In this document: positions 9,319 to 19,804 of the stretch, piece after piece
Layout of the letters: every line of letters begins with the position of its first letter
How positions within the stretch are numbered: position 1 is the first letter of the stretch
Assembly: GCA_913050245.1 (NCBI GenBank)
Contig: CAJWZJ010000004.1
Location: forward strand, 38,501-102,500
Length of the DNA: 64,000 nucleotides
Reading direction: 5' to 3'
Source: an uncultured bacterium
GTDB taxonomy: Bacteria > Desulfobacterota_D > UBA1144
Notes under the pieces: model-generated
What the model was told of the DNA's origin: nothing
Seen by the model: only the letters and a program-made list of their open reading frames with translations
The model's database searches: none
Made by a program: the position numbers and the translations under genes

Positions 9319-10851
9319 ATGAAAAAATTTCTTGGTGCAGAGCTTTTTTTTGAAAGTTTGTATAAACTTGGTATCAAAACAATCTTTGGACTCCCTGGGG
9401 GTTATGTTCTTAAAATATATGATGTGATGCCATCTTATGCAAAAAAAATTAAGCATATTCTGACAAGACATGAGCAAGCGGCTACACATATGGCTGATGG
9501 TTTTTCAAGAGCAAGTGGATTACCAGGAATCATCCTTTGTACTTCTGGCCCTGCTGCTACAAACACAATAACTGGAATTTCTACTGCATATATGGATTCC
9601 ATACCTGTTCTGGTCTTTACGGGCCAGGTGCCTACACCCTTTTTAGGTAGTGATGCTTTCCAGGAAGCTGATCACATTGGTATTACAAGGACATGTACAA
9701 AGCACAATACTTTAGTCAGAAAAACTATTGATCTTCCAAAGGCAATTGCAGAAGCTCTTTATATTTCTAATACTGGCAGGAAAGGGCCAGTCTTAGTTGA
9801 TATGCCAAAAGATGTTCTTATAGGTGAAAGTAGCTTTAAGATGCCAAAAAGTATTAAGATTAAAAGTTATGAAGATAGTGTGAACTTACAAAAAAAAGAA
9901 TATGATAATTTTTTAGCTGCCTTTAAAAAATCTAACAGACCACTTTTTATTTTTGGAAGAGGAGCATGTTCAGAAAAATCACAGAAGCAAATTACAAAAA
10001 TTTTGAATAAGTATAAAGTTCCAGGCCTCACTTCAATAATGGCTTTGGGGCTTCTTCATGATTCAAAATATAATTTTGGTTTAATTGATGAAAATTGTTC
10101 AAAAATATCCAAAGACATATTAAAAAAGTCTGATTTGGTTATTTCTGTAGGATGTGACTTGCCAAAAATTGTTAATTTGAAGAATAAGAAAATCATAAAT
10201 GTTAATATTGATAAAGTAGATCTTGATTCTACTAAAGAAGGAAATATTAATGTCCATACTGACTCTTGTGAATTTATTAACAAGTTAGATGATGAACAAA
10301 AATTAAGTTTTTTATGGAAAGAAGATGAATTTAAAAAATTTCATGATAATCATATAAGTGAATTAAATAAAGAGATAAAATTAAATATAAAAGCAAAAAT
10401 ATTCTCTGAAATCTCTAATTTATTTCCTAAAGATACTGTTTTCTGTTCAGATTTTAGTTATGAAGAGGTTAATCTGCAAAGATTTCTTAATATTTCTGAT
10501 TATAGAAATAACTTAATTTCTGGTGGTAATGGAACACCTGGATACGGTTTTCCTGCTGCTATAGGTGCTACCTTTTCCAGACCTAAGTCTAAAGTAGTTT
10601 CAATTTCATCGGGTAAAAATTTTCAATTTAACATGCAAGAAATGATTGTTGCTGTTGAGCAAAAAATTAATTTAACAATTATTGTTTTGAATGATTCTAT
10701 TAACAATAAATATCCTGGCCCAAACTATAAAACCCTAGCAGAATCCTTCAATGTAAGGTCTACAAGAGTAAAAGCTTCTGTATCAATGGGAAATACTATT
10801 AAAAAGTTTATGGGATACAAAGGAGTCACATTAATCGAAATTCTCATTTGA
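9319..10851 (+). CDS. ilvB: Acetolactate synthase large-subunit homologue with altered ThDP site
   Basis: By position (upstream of ilvN and ilvC) this should make acetolactate for valine, leucine and isoleucine. At 510 residues it is shorter than the usual 560-590. The N-terminal ThDP-pyrimidine domain is well kept: GLPGG near 24-28, the catalytic Glu52 in RHEQAA, and SGPAATNT. The C-terminal domain is not: the metal-binding GDGSF is replaced by S431-G-K-N-F, so the Asp is Gly432, the following LNN is LND at 457-459, and the segment after it plus the C-terminal tail are short. It may be a divergent enzyme, or an inactive or repurposed paralogue. The ATG has no Shine-Dalgarno and a TATAAT 8 nt upstream. 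Confidence 0.8.
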   Translation: MKKFLGAELFFESLYKLGIKTIFGLPGGYVLKIYDVMPSYAKKIKHILTRHEQAATHMADGFSRASGLPGIILCTSGPAATNTITGISTAYMDSIPVLVFTGQVPTPFLGSDAFQEADHIGITRTCTKHNTLVRKTIDLPKAIAEALYISNTGRKGPVLVDMPKDVLIGESSFKMPKSIKIKSYEDSVNLQKKEYDNFLAAFKKSNRPLFIFGRGACSEKSQKQITKILNKYKVPGLTSIMALGLLHDSKYNFGLIDENCSKISKDILKKSDLVISVGCDLPKIVNLKNKKIINVNIDKVDLDSTKEGNINVHTDSCEFINKLDDEQKLSFLWKEDEFKKFHDNHISELNKEIKLNIKAKIFSEISNLFPKDTVFCSDFSYEEVNLQRFLNISDYRNNLISGGNGTPGYGFPAAIGATFSRPKSKVVSISSGKNFQFNMQEMIVAVEQKINLTIIVLNDSINNKYPGPNYKTLAESFNVRSTRVKASVSMGNTIKKFMGYKGVTLIEILI

Positions 10852-10901
10852 TTCATATATAATGATTGAATTAGATAAGTTTAAATACAGGGAGTTTAAT
10901 A

Positions 10902-11381
10902 GTGAGACATGTAATATCCATTCTTGTTGATAATGAACCAGGTGTTCTTGCAAGAATTGCAGGTTTATTTACAGCCAGAGGATTTAATATAGAAAGTCTA
11001 TGTGTAGCAGAGACTGAAAAGCAATCGTTATCAAGATTAACGTTGGTTACTTCAGGTGACGATTGGATAATAGAACAAATAATCAAAAGATTCGAAAACA
11101 TGATTAATGTTATTAAAGTGGATGATTTCAAAGAATCCCAAAGTTTACAACGTGAATTATTGATAGCACGAGTTAACCCTACTTCTAAAACAAGGTCAGA
11201 GGTATTAAGAGTTGCGGATATCTTTAGGGCTAACGTTGTTGACGTAGGTTCAAAATCATATGCTCTTGAAATAACTGGTAGCAAAGATAAGCTTGAAGCT
11301 TTTGTCGAAATACTCAGACCTTTAGGTTTGAAAGAAATTAATAGGACTGGACTTATATCTTTAAAAAGAGAGAAAAATTAA
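10902..11381 (+). CDS. ilvN: Acetolactate synthase small (regulatory) subunit
   Basis: Regulatory subunit giving valine feedback control. The 159-residue protein has the N-terminal ACT domain ([21 protein letters not shown] at the start, then RGFNIESL), and the C-terminal ALS_ss domain ([27 protein letters not shown]). All of this is close to the family norm, in contrast with its degenerate large-subunit neighbour. The start is GTG at 10902, preceded by the Shine-Dalgarno CAGGGAG at 10888-10894. ilvB lies 50 nt upstream and ilvC 16 nt downstream. Confidence 0.96.
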   Translation: MRHVISILVDNEPGVLARIAGLFTARGFNIESLCVAETEKQSLSRLTLVTSGDDWIIEQIIKRFENMINVIKVDDFKESQSLQRELLIARVNPTSKTRSEVLRVADIFRANVVDVGSKSYALEITGSKDKLEAFVEILRPLGLKEINRTGLISLKREKN

Positions 11382-11397
11382 TATATGGAGTTATTTT

Positions 11398-12414
11398 ATG
11401 AAAGTATTTTATGAAAAAGATTGTGATATAGATTTAATAAAAAATCTTAATATTGGAATTATTGGTTTTGGTAGTCAGGGTCATGCCCATGCGCTAAATT
11501 TAAAAGATTCAGGCATGAACGTCTCGGTTGGGCTCAGAAAAGATGGTGAAAGTTGGAAAAAGGCCGAACTATCTGGATTAGAGGTATTAGAAGTTGCTGA
11601 TCTGGTTAAAAAATCTGATATTATAATGATCCTTGCTCCTGATACCAGTCAAAAAGAGATTTATGATAATCATATCAAGGACAATCTCACCACCGGAAAA
11701 TATCTAGCTTTTGGCCATGGTTTTAATATTCATTATGATCAAATTGTGCCAAATGATGATATAAATGTTTTTATGGTCGCTCCAAAAGCACCAGGACATA
11801 CTGTACGTGGAACATATGAAGAAGGAGCTGGGGTTCCTGGACTAATTGCGGTAAACCAAGATCCAACAGGAAATACTAAGGATATAGCCTTGGCTTATGC
11901 TGCTGGAATTGGCTCATCTAGAGTTGGAATTATTGAGACTACTTTTAAAGATGAAACAGAGACTGATCTCTTTGGTGAACAGTCAGTACTATGTGGTGGT
12001 TTGTCAAGCCTGATATTGGCGGGTTTCGAGACTCTAACAGAAGCTGGGTATCCACCTGAGATGGCCTACTTTGAGTGTTTACATGAAGTAAAATTAATTG
12101 TCGATTTAGTTTATCAAGGTGGCATTTCAAACATGAGATATTCCATCAGCGATACAGCTAAATATGGAGATATTACAAGAGGTCCTAGACTAATAGATGA
12201 GTCAGTAAAGAATAGGATGAAAGAAATTTTACAAGAAATACAGAGTGGTAAGTTTGCTAATGAATGGATTGAAGAAAATAAATCTGGTAGGAAAAACTAT
12301 ACAAAGCTGCTTAAAGATGGTGAAACGCACCCTATTGAAGATATAGGTGAAACATTAAGGTCAATGATGACTCCATTATTCAAAAAGAAGCTCGTAGATA
12401 AAGAAAAAAATTAA
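11398..12414 (+). CDS. ilvC: Ketol-acid reductoisomerase (class I)
   Basis: NADPH-dependent isomeroreductase of branched-chain amino acid synthesis. The 338-residue length is that of the short class I enzyme. The nucleotide-binding [13 protein letters not shown] is at residues 24-36; MVAPKAPGH and the metal-ligand region [12 protein letters not shown] (Asp and Glu) near residues 190-200 are intact, as is the late [11 protein letters not shown]. It has a GGAG Shine-Dalgarno just before the ATG. The gene is between ilvN and psd (2 nt gap), so biosynthesis of branched-chain amino acids and of phosphatidylethanolamine appear to share one transcript. Confidence 0.97.
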   Translation: MKVFYEKDCDIDLIKNLNIGIIGFGSQGHAHALNLKDSGMNVSVGLRKDGESWKKAELSGLEVLEVADLVKKSDIIMILAPDTSQKEIYDNHIKDNLTTGKYLAFGHGFNIHYDQIVPNDDINVFMVAPKAPGHTVRGTYEEGAGVPGLIAVNQDPTGNTKDIALAYAAGIGSSRVGIIETTFKDETETDLFGEQSVLCGGLSSLILAGFETLTEAGYPPEMAYFECLHEVKLIVDLVYQGGISNMRYSISDTAKYGDITRGPRLIDESVKNRMKEILQEIQSGKFANEWIEENKSGRKNYTKLLKDGETHPIEDIGETLRSMMTPLFKKKLVDKEKN

Positions 12415-12416
12415 TA

Positions 12417-13067
12417 ATGAAAATTGATTATGAATGGACTATTGCAAAAGAAGGATATATTCCAATCCTTCTTTCACTTTTAGTAACTTGGATTCTCACA
12501 GCATTTTTTGGTGTATCAATATTTTCACTTTTATTTTTTATATTACTTCTATTGATAATATATTTTTTTCGTGACCCTGATCGAATATTATTATCAGAAG
12601 ACGGTTTAATATCTCCCGCCGACGGCAAAATTATTACAATAGATACATGTAAGGAGACAGAATTTTTAAATAGAGAAATGAACAGAGCTTGTATTTTTCT
12701 ATCCGTTTTTGATTGTCATATTAATAGAGCGCCTTCAAATGTTAGAGTTGTGGAGACTAGATATTATCCTGGAGCATTTTTCTTTGCAAATTCATCTAGG
12801 TCAATAGAAAATGAAAGACTTTATATACATTTAAAAGATGAAAATGATGAAGATATAGTTTTAATACTTTATGCCGGCTTTATCGCAAGAAGAATTGTTC
12901 CTTACATAAAATCAGGTGATAATCTTAATAAGGCTGATAGGCTTGGGATAATTAAGTTTGGCTCACGTGTTGATATATTTGTTGAAAAAAAATATTCAAG
13001 TGATTTTAAATCGGGAGATAGCGTTGTTGCCGTAGAATCAATTTTATTTAAAAAAAATGAAAAATAA
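12417..13067 (+). CDS. psd: Phosphatidylserine decarboxylase proenzyme (short form)
   Basis: Makes phosphatidylethanolamine from phosphatidylserine. The 216-residue protein is the short family type. A hydrophobic segment covers about residues 12-45, then comes the conserved FFRDPDR, SPADGKI, the FLSVFDCHINRAP histidine motif, and near the C-terminus the self-cleavage site in IIKFGSRVD (cleaved between Gly and Ser to form the pyruvoyl group). It overlaps pssA by 11 nt and starts 2 nt after ilvC, consistent with tight coupling to the enzyme that makes its substrate. Confidence 0.95.
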   Translation: MKIDYEWTIAKEGYIPILLSLLVTWILTAFFGVSIFSLLFFILLLLIIYFFRDPDRILLSEDGLISPADGKIITIDTCKETEFLNREMNRACIFLSVFDCHINRAPSNVRVVETRYYPGAFFFANSSRSIENERLYIHLKDENDEDIVLILYAGFIARRIVPYIKSGDNLNKADRLGIIKFGSRVDIFVEKKYSSDFKSGDSVVAVESILFKKNEK

Positions 13068-13821
13068 AAAAATTATTTCGTTAATTCCAAATTTACTAAC
13101 ATCATTAGCTTTATTGATGGGACTTTTAGCAATATTTAATCTAATAAATTTGAGTTTAAATTTATCGTCCAAATCAGAGTTTCTTAAATCTTTATGGTGG
13201 ACATGCATATTTATTTATACTGCCGCTTTCTTAGATTTTATTGATGGCAAGATTGCAAGATTACTTAACAAAGATTCAATGTTTGGAATGCATTATGATT
13301 CACTTTGTGACTTAATTTCTTTTGGTGTAGCCCCATCTATATTAGGATATGTCACATATTTATATCAATTTGAAAAATTTGGTTTGGTATGTTCAATTTT
13401 CTATGTTTTATGTGTTGCGCTTAGACTGGCAAGATTTAATACTCTTTCTCATGATGAAAAAGATAATTTTTTTATTGGTCTGCCAAGCCCAATGGCTGCT
13501 GGATTAATTGTTTCAATTGTTTTACTAAATCTTAAATTTAATGTAATAGCCCCATCTTACTTGGGTTACTTGTTTTTATTTCTAGTACCTGTTGTTGGAC
13601 TTTTGATGGTAAGTAATACGATTTTCATTAAGAGGCTAGCTTTTAAAGGAATCAATAGGTTTAATTTTTTAATTATTATTTCGATTGTATCACTTGCTTT
13701 AATAACTAATATTGAATTAGGATCTTTTATTTTCTTTTATTTTTATTTATTTTTTTCACTTTTTAAGTATTTTCTATTTAAGTTAAAGAAAAAGTCTGGC
13801 GAAACAAGCCAAAGTTTTTGA
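13057..13821 (+). CDS. pssA: CDP-diacylglycerol-serine O-phosphatidyltransferase
   Basis: Integral membrane enzyme making phosphatidylserine. The 254-residue protein has several hydrophobic helices and the CDP-alcohol phosphatidyltransferase signature starting DFIDGKIARLL around residue 60 and continuing with FGMHYDSLCDLISFG (pattern DG-x2-AR-x8-G-x3-D-x3-D). It overlaps psd at its start and touches the M16 peptidase gene at its end. Together the two enzymes form a complete route from CDP-diacylglycerol to phosphatidylethanolamine. Confidence 0.95.
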   Translation: MKNKKIISLIPNLLTSLALLMGLLAIFNLINLSLNLSSKSEFLKSLWWTCIFIYTAAFLDFIDGKIARLLNKDSMFGMHYDSLCDLISFGVAPSILGYVTYLYQFEKFGLVCSIFYVLCVALRLARFNTLSHDEKDNFFIGLPSPMAAGLIVSIVLLNLKFNVIAPSYLGYLFLFLVPVVGLLMVSNTIFIKRLAFKGINRFNFLIIISIVSLALITNIELGSFIFFYFYLFFSLFKYFLFKLKKKSGETSQSF

Positions 13822-13832
13822 AAAATTTAATT

Positions 13833-16427
13833 ATGGAAAACGTTAGAGAATTTTATTTAAAGAATGGCCTAAAAGTCTTGATAAAGGATGTACCTTCATC
13901 TACTGTATCATCAGTTTTTGTATGGATTAAAACCGGGAGTGCATATGAATCGGACTCAGAGCGAGGACTTGCACACGTTCATGAACACATGATTTTTAAA
14001 GGAACTACGAACCTTGGTGTTGGTGAAATTTCAAAGAAAATTGAATTTTACGGTGGTGATGTAAATGCTTTCACATCTTTTGATGAAACAGCTTACTATG
14101 CAACAGTTTCTAATAAATTTGTTCCAGAGATATTAGATATATTTTCTCAATGTATGTATGATGCAACTTTTGACAGTAATGAATTATCAAAAGAACTTGA
14201 AGTCATTCTTGAAGAAATTAAACGTGGAAATGATTCTCCATCCAATAGACTATGGGACATGGTTTTTGAATCAGTTTTTAAAGGTAATGATTATAGCTTG
14301 CCAATTATTGGCACTCCCGGGTCTGTTTCAAGTTTTAAACAAGAAAATGTAAAAGATTTTTACAATAAATGGTATGTAGCAAAAAATATGTCTCTTATAG
14401 TAGTGGGATCCATTAGCGATATTGATATTGATAGAAATATTGAGAAATATTTTTCTAAATTGAAAGAAGGTAACACACCAAAATTAAACAAAAATTTTGA
14501 AATAAATGAAGATATTAATCCTTCAATTAATTTTGCGGAAATGGATGTTAATGAAACCTATTTTAATATATCTTTTAAATCACCTGATGCCTCAGATATA
14601 AATTATGCATCATACGATCTCTTTTCGGGAATACTTGGTTCCGGTGAAAGCTCTATTTTACACAGAAATATAAAAGAGGATTTAGGTCTTGTTACATCTA
14701 TAAGTGCAGGAAATTATACATTAAGACATGGTGGACTTTTTTATATCCAAGGAACCTCTACTCATTCTGATATATACGAGGTTATATATAAAATAATTGA
14801 TTTATTAGTTGATTCCTTAAATGGTAATTTTGATAACAATCAATTACAAAGAATAAAAACTGATATTTTAGTTAACGATATTTATAGCCAAGAAACTGTT
14901 CAAAGTCAGGCAAGAACTCTCGGTTCGTTATATTCAAATAATCAGAATATTGATTTTCTTGAAAAATATAAAGAACAAATAAAGATTTTAAGCAAGACAC
15001 AAATATTATCAAAAATTAGAGAAAACTTAAAAGCCCGAAATATAAAAATAAACATATTGTCTCCTGTTTCAACTGATTTAAAGAAAAAAAACGATTTTGA
15101 GTCTATTTTGAATGATAAAATAAATTTTGCCGCACTTAAAGATTCACCTCAAGAAAAATTTAAAACAGTAAATTATGCAATAAATAAAATCGATAATCAT
15201 CAAATCCAGGAAATAAATCTTGGCCAAAATCTAAGGTTATTGGCTATGCAAAACAATAAGACACCGTTGATTTCCCTCCGCTCACTATCACTTGGAGGGT
15301 CAAGTTTTGAGAATATTGAAACAAATGGTGCCTTTGGCTTACTAAGTGAGATGCTTCTTAGAGGATCGAACAAATTTTCAAAGGATGAGATTTCTATGAA
15401 GACGGAAATATTAGGCGCTGAACTCTCTGGATTTTCAGGTAGAAATTCGTTTGGTTTAAAGATGATTTGCCCTTCGGATCATTTGGATAGCTTGATACCT
15501 ATATTTAGTGATGTTTTGTTGAATCCGTCCTACATCAATGATGAATTTAAAATAGCTAGATTAGATACAATTTCTTATTTAAACAAACTTTCTAAAAATT
15601 CTGCTTCAGTAGCTAGTGATAAATTTCATGAATTATTATTTAAAAATCATCCTTATGCTCTTAATCAATTTGGGAATCTTGAATCTATTAATAGTATTAA
15701 TATTGATCATCTAAAAGATATACATAAGAGATTCATAACTAAAAATAATTTAATTTTATGTGCTGTAGGGAATTTCTCTATGTCAAAACTTATCGATAAT
15801 ATTGATAAGTCGTTTTATATTCAAAATGAAGATTTTGTAGTTGATCCACTAAAAAGTTTAGATAAGATTGGAAGTGATATTTCTGAGAATATAAAATTAG
15901 GTGATAAAGAGCAAACTCACATTATGGTTGGTACATATGCTCCAGATTTAAAATCTGTGGATAGGTTTGCATTTAATATAATTAATTCTGTTTTGTCTGG
16001 TATGGGCGGTCGCTTATTTGTTGATTTGAGAGACAAAAAAAGCTTAGCTTACACTGTTACATCATTCTTTACACCAGCTGTTCATTATGGATATTTTGGA
16101 GTCTACATAGGATGTTCGCCATCGAAAAAAAATGAAAGCTTAGAAGCGATTAATGACCAAATCTCAAGTTTAATAAAATATGGTGTTACGGATGAAGAAC
16201 TTGAAAGAGCAAAAAATTCCTTAATTGGAAAGAATGATATTTCTCTTCAAAGAAATGCCTCGATTAACTCTAGAATATCTTTACCATATTTGTATGGATT
16301 AGATCCTCATGAGCCTTTTTCATTTGCTAATAATATTATGAACATCAAAAAAGATGATGTTCATTCAGTAATTGATAAATATTTGAAAGATGCAAATTTT
16401 GTGTCGGTTTCAGTTGACCCAAATTGA
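13833..16427 (+). CDS. M16 family zinc metallopeptidase, two homologous halves
   Basis: The protein is about 864 residues, twice the ~430 of mitochondrial-processing-peptidase-like M16B proteins. The first half has the inverted zinc motif HVHEH in GLAHVHEHMIFKGT near residue 50 and a distal Glu region EVILEEI. The second half (from about residue 440) repeats the fold but has no HxxEH, so it is the inactive partner domain; such fusions are known (PqqL-like and pitrilysin-like enzymes). No clear signal peptide. A TTG at 13818 could extend the frame by 5 codons, but ATG 13833 gives MENVREFYLKNGLKVL, a normal family start. It is the last gene of the ilv-psd-pssA run. Confidence 0.88.
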   Translation: MENVREFYLKNGLKVLIKDVPSSTVSSVFVWIKTGSAYESDSERGLAHVHEHMIFKGTTNLGVGEISKKIEFYGGDVNAFTSFDETAYYATVSNKFVPEILDIFSQCMYDATFDSNELSKELEVILEEIKRGNDSPSNRLWDMVFESVFKGNDYSLPIIGTPGSVSSFKQENVKDFYNKWYVAKNMSLIVVGSISDIDIDRNIEKYFSKLKEGNTPKLNKNFEINEDINPSINFAEMDVNETYFNISFKSPDASDINYASYDLFSGILGSGESSILHRNIKEDLGLVTSISAGNYTLRHGGLFYIQGTSTHSDIYEVIYKIIDLLVDSLNGNFDNNQLQRIKTDILVNDIYSQETVQSQARTLGSLYSNNQNIDFLEKYKEQIKILSKTQILSKIRENLKARNIKINILSPVSTDLKKKNDFESILNDKINFAALKDSPQEKFKTVNYAINKIDNHQIQEINLGQNLRLLAMQNNKTPLISLRSLSLGGSSFENIETNGAFGLLSEMLLRGSNKFSKDEISMKTEILGAELSGFSGRNSFGLKMICPSDHLDSLIPIFSDVLLNPSYINDEFKIARLDTISYLNKLSKNSASVASDKFHELLFKNHPYALNQFGNLESINSINIDHLKDIHKRFITKNNLILCAVGNFSMSKLIDNIDKSFYIQNEDFVVDPLKSLDKIGSDISENIKLGDKEQTHIMVGTYAPDLKSVDRFAFNIINSVLSGMGGRLFVDLRDKKSLAYTVTSFFTPAVHYGYFGVYIGCSPSKKNESLEAINDQISSLIKYGVTDEELERAKNSLIGKNDISLQRNASINSRISLPYLYGLDPHEPFSFANNIMNIKKDDVHSVIDKYLKDANFVSVSVDPN

Positions 16428-16443
16428 TTTTAATTTCTATAAT
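16414..16443 (+). promoter_or_regulatory. Promoter of tRNA-Leu (and possibly tig)
   Basis: TTGACC at 16414-16419 and TATAAT at 16438-16443, spaced 18 bp. The -35 lies inside the last codons of the M16 peptidase gene. Predicted start is near 16450, 29 nt before the tRNA. Confidence 0.6.
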
Positions 16444-16478
16444 CAGTATATTAATACATTCATTTTTATTAATGATAA

Positions 16479-16560
16479 GGGAGCGTGGCGGAATTGGTAG
16501 ACGCACTAGATTTAGGATCTAGCGCCTTCGGGTGTGGGGGTTCGAGTCCCCCCGCTCCCA
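16479..16560 (+). tRNA. tRNA-Leu (anticodon UAG)
   Basis: The acceptor arm GGGAGCG pairs with CGCTCCC, with discriminator A at 16560. The anticodon stem CTAGA/TCTAG encloses loop TTTAGGA, giving anticodon TAG. A long variable arm is present, as expected for leucine tRNA. CCA is not encoded. tig starts 15 nt downstream, so the two may share a transcript. Confidence 0.97.
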
Positions 16561-16575
16561 TTTTGGAGATTTTTT

Positions 16576-17889
16576 ATGAGTTTTGAAATTATTGAAATTA
16601 GTAGTACAGAAAAACAGGCAAAATTTAGCGTTTCTAAAGACGAGGTATCCGAAGGTTATATGTCTGTAGCCAAACTATTCCAAAAAGATGCTGATGAAAA
16701 AGGTTTTAGAAAAGGTAAGGTTCCTTTAAATATTATTGAATCTAAATATTCTAAAGAAATTCTTGAGGAATTAAAAAGTAGACTTATCAATTTATATGTA
16801 AGAAAATTATCTGCTGAAGAAAAGCTTAATATTGTAAGAACTTCTAACCTTAAAGAAGATGAAATTAAAAGAGACTCAAATTTTAATTTTGAAATCAACT
16901 TTGAAATTATCCCAGAGTTTAAATTAAAAGAATATAAAAATATTAAGATTAATAAAGAAGTTTATAGTTTAAAAAATAAAGATATTGATGAAGCTAAATC
17001 TAATGTTTTAAACAATTTTGCATCAACCGAAGAGGTTGCGAGAAGGAAAAAACCTAAAAAAGGTGATTTTGTAGATATTAATTTCTCCGGATACATTGAC
17101 GATAAAGAGATTGATAAATTGAAAAGACAGAATGCTGTAGTTGAAATTGGAAATGGATCACTTATTCCAGATATCGAAAAAGAAATTATAGGAACTGAAA
17201 AAAATTCAGAGGTTCAATTCGATGTAACTTATCCGAAAGATTTCCCAATTGAAGAGGCAGCATCAAAAAAAGTAAGATGCTTATTAAAAGTAAATAAAAT
17301 ATTAAAAAAAGTAATTCCAGAAGTTAATGAAGAATTCTTAGAAAAGATTGGGTTTAAAACTGAGGATGATTTTAATAAACGTATATCTGATGACCTTACT
17401 GCATCATTAGAACAAAAATCTCAGTCTACTTTAAGGAAAAATCTTTTTGATAAACTTATAGATGATAATGAATTTGATTTTCCTCAATCTTTTGTCATCG
17501 ATGAAAAATCTAGGTTAGAACAAGATTATAAAAATAAGATGATGCAGCAAGGCGTAAAGGTCGATAATCTGGATGAAAAGTCAATTAAGGTTATTGATGA
17601 TTCTGCTTTTAGGAATGTAAAAATTGCTCTAATTTTCGCAGAAATATCTAAATTGGAGAATATTAAAGTCGAGGACAAAGAAGTTGGTGATTATTTAGCA
17701 GCATTTGCCGCCTCACAAAATGCTCCAATAGATAAAGTTCTTAAATATTATAAAGATAATAATTTGATGGATGATGTAAGAGTTAAATTGACCGATGAAA
17801 AGGTTATACAATTTCTTATTTCTAATGCTCAAGTTAAAGAAATAAAAGCAAAAAATGATAATAAAGAAGGCAAGAAAAAGAAAAGTTAA
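16576..17889 (+). CDS. tig: Trigger factor, ribosome-associated chaperone
   Basis: Binds the ribosome tunnel exit and helps nascent chains fold. I place the start at ATG 16576 with Shine-Dalgarno GGAG at 16565-16568; the longer frame would begin inside tRNA-Leu. The 437-residue protein has the N-terminal ribosome-binding domain with the GFRKGKVP loop (family GFRxGKxP) near residue 41, the FKBP-type domain around residues 150-235 (KGDFVDINFSGYIDD) and the helical C-terminal domain. The order tRNA-Leu, tig, clpP, clpX, lon is a familiar proteobacterial proteostasis cluster. Confidence 0.96.
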   Translation: MSFEIIEISSTEKQAKFSVSKDEVSEGYMSVAKLFQKDADEKGFRKGKVPLNIIESKYSKEILEELKSRLINLYVRKLSAEEKLNIVRTSNLKEDEIKRDSNFNFEINFEIIPEFKLKEYKNIKINKEVYSLKNKDIDEAKSNVLNNFASTEEVARRKKPKKGDFVDINFSGYIDDKEIDKLKRQNAVVEIGNGSLIPDIEKEIIGTEKNSEVQFDVTYPKDFPIEEAASKKVRCLLKVNKILKKVIPEVNEEFLEKIGFKTEDDFNKRISDDLTASLEQKSQSTLRKNLFDKLIDDNEFDFPQSFVIDEKSRLEQDYKNKMMQQGVKVDNLDEKSIKVIDDSAFRNVKIALIFAEISKLENIKVEDKEVGDYLAAFAASQNAPIDKVLKYYKDNNLMDDVRVKLTDEKVIQFLISNAQVKEIKAKNDNKEGKKKKS

Positions 17890-17937
17890 TAAAATCACTT
17901 AATTGACTATAGTTTTTACTTAATTAAAATCAACTTT

Positions 17938-18546
17938 ATGACAGATTCTTATTTTGTACCCATGGTAGTTGAGCAAAGCTCTCGAGGTGAAAGGGCTTTT
18001 GATATATATTCAAGACTTTTAAATGAGAGAATAATCTTTATTGGTGGCCCCATTGACGATAACCTAGCAAATATTGTTGTAGCACAAATACTATTTCTAG
18101 AGTCCGTAGACAGAGATAAAGATATCAGTATTTACATAAATTCTCCTGGTGGAAGTGTCACAGCGGGACTTGCTATTTATGATGCTATGCAGTATGTATC
18201 AAGTAATGTTTCGACTATGTGTTTTGGATTAGCAGCCAGCATGGCTGCTGTCATTCTTGCTAGTGGATATGAGGGTAAGAGATACTCATTGCCCAACTCG
18301 ACAATCATGCTTCATTCAGTTGGCACACAATTAGGCGGCCAATTTCATGATTTAGAAAAAGAAATGGAAGAAACTAAAAGAAAGCAGTTAATTATATCTC
18401 AGATTTTATCAAAACATCTCAAGAAAGACATAGATGCAATAAGTGCGGATATACAAAGAAACTTTTATCAAACTGCTAAAGAGGCTCTAGACTATGGCTT
18501 AATTGATTCTATAATTAGCAAAAAGGAGGATAGAAATGGCAAATGA
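17938..18546 (+). CDS. clpP: ATP-dependent Clp protease proteolytic subunit
   Basis: Serine peptidase that forms the double-ring chamber used by ClpX. The 202-residue protein has [22 protein letters not shown] at its start, the [17 protein letters not shown] segment, the catalytic Ser in [11 protein letters not shown] (about residue 102), the catalytic His in IMLHSVG (about residue 127), where most family members have MIHQP, and an acidic third residue in the DAISADIQR region. The short propeptide is normal. It overlaps clpX by 11 nt. Confidence 0.97.
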   Translation: MTDSYFVPMVVEQSSRGERAFDIYSRLLNERIIFIGGPIDDNLANIVVAQILFLESVDRDKDISIYINSPGGSVTAGLAIYDAMQYVSSNVSTMCFGLAASMAAVILASGYEGKRYSLPNSTIMLHSVGTQLGGQFHDLEKEMEETKRKQLIISQILSKHLKKDIDAISADIQRNFYQTAKEALDYGLIDSIISKKEDRNGK

Positions 18547-19804
18547 TTCAAAAGATAATTTGCATTGTTCGTTTTGCGGTAAAAGTCAAAAAGAGGTAAA
18601 AAAACTCATTGCAGGACCTACAGTATATATATGTAATGAATGCGTAGATCTATGTAATGAAATAATTGATGACGAAGATGTTAAAGAAATCGAATCCGAG
18701 CTACAAGATGAGATTCCTAAGCCTCATGAAATTCAAAGTCACTTAAACTCTTATGTTATTGGTCAAAATGATGCAAAAAAATATTTATCTGTAGCTGTTT
18801 ATAATCATTACAAAAGAATTGCTTTTAATTCTATTCCAAAAAAGAAAAATGATCCGCACTCGGAAATTGAGATTCAAAAAAGTAATATCATGATGATTGG
18901 CCCTACAGGCTCAGGAAAAACACTTTTAGCGCAAAGTTTAGCAAAGTTTCTAAATGTTCCTTTTACAATTGTTGATGCTACTTGTTATACTGAGGCAGGA
19001 TACGTTGGTGAAGATGTCGAAAATATGTTAGTTAGCCTACTGCAAGCTTCAGATTTTGATGTACAACAAGCAGAAAAAGGCATAATTTATTTAGATGAGG
19101 TTGACAAGTTAGCACGTAAGAGTGGTGATAGTCCATCAATTACAAGAGATGTCTCTGGCGAAGGGGTTCAGCAGGCTCTTCTAAAAATTATTGAAGGCTC
19201 AATAGTTAACGTTCCTCCGAAAGGTGGAAGAAAACATCCTCAGCAAGATTTTATTCCAATTGATACAACAAACATATTATTTATTTTAGGTGGTTCTTTT
19301 AGTGGGCTCGATAAGATAATAGGAGAGAGGATAGGAAAAAATTCTATCGGATTTTCTAATCTTAATGAGACTAAAGACATGGATAGTGCTTCAGACCTTG
19401 TTCGTTCAGAAGACTTAGTTAACTTTGGTTTTATTCCTGAATTCATTGGTAGAATTCCTGTCGTAACCTCATTAAATGAATTAGACCATGATTCATTGAT
19501 AAAAATTCTTACTGAGCCAAAAAATGCTTTAGTTAAGCAATATCAAAAATTAGTAAATTTAAATGATAATGTTCAGCTTGAATTTACAGATGATGCATTA
19601 AAAGCAGTTGCCACTGAAGCTCTCAAAAGAGGGACTGGGGCGAGGGGCTTAAGATCTATTATTGAAAATTCTATCTTAGATATCATATATGATATTCCTT
19701 CTCAGCCAGGTTTAAGTAAGTGTATAGTGACTGATGAGGTAATTACCTCTAAAAAGAAACCCATATTATCATTTGAAAATAGCAAAAAAACTGGCAGTAA
19801 CTAG
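18536..19804 (+). CDS. clpX: Clp protease ATP-binding subunit ClpX
   Basis: AAA+ unfoldase that feeds substrates to ClpP. The 422-residue protein has the N-terminal four-cysteine zinc domain (CSFCGKSQ then CNECVDLC near residues 12-37), Walker A GPTGSGKT near 122-129, Walker [10 protein letters not shown], and the pore and sensor regions of the family including [11 protein letters not shown]. The IGF-type loop that docks on ClpP is visible as IGFSN. A strong Shine-Dalgarno AAAGGAGG precedes the ATG inside the end of clpP. Confidence 0.98.
   Translation: MANDSKDNLHCSFCGKSQKEVKKLIAGPTVYICNECVDLCNEIIDDEDVKEIESELQDEIPKPHEIQSHLNSYVIGQNDAKKYLSVAVYNHYKRIAFNSIPKKKNDPHSEIEIQKSNIMMIGPTGSGKTLLAQSLAKFLNVPFTIVDATCYTEAGYVGEDVENMLVSLLQASDFDVQQAEKGIIYLDEVDKLARKSGDSPSITRDVSGEGVQQALLKIIEGSIVNVPPKGGRKHPQQDFIPIDTTNILFILGGSFSGLDKIIGERIGKNSIGFSNLNETKDMDSASDLVRSEDLVNFGFIPEFIGRIPVVTSLNELDHDSLIKILTEPKNALVKQYQKLVNLNDNVQLEFTDDALKAVATEALKRGTGARGLRSIIENSILDIIYDIPSQPGLSKCIVTDEVITSKKKPILSFENSKKTGSN

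Noticed and set aside
16534-16575. Upstream start for trigger factor
   Set aside because: It lies inside tRNA-Leu; ATG 16576 has a Shine-Dalgarno and the family N-terminus.
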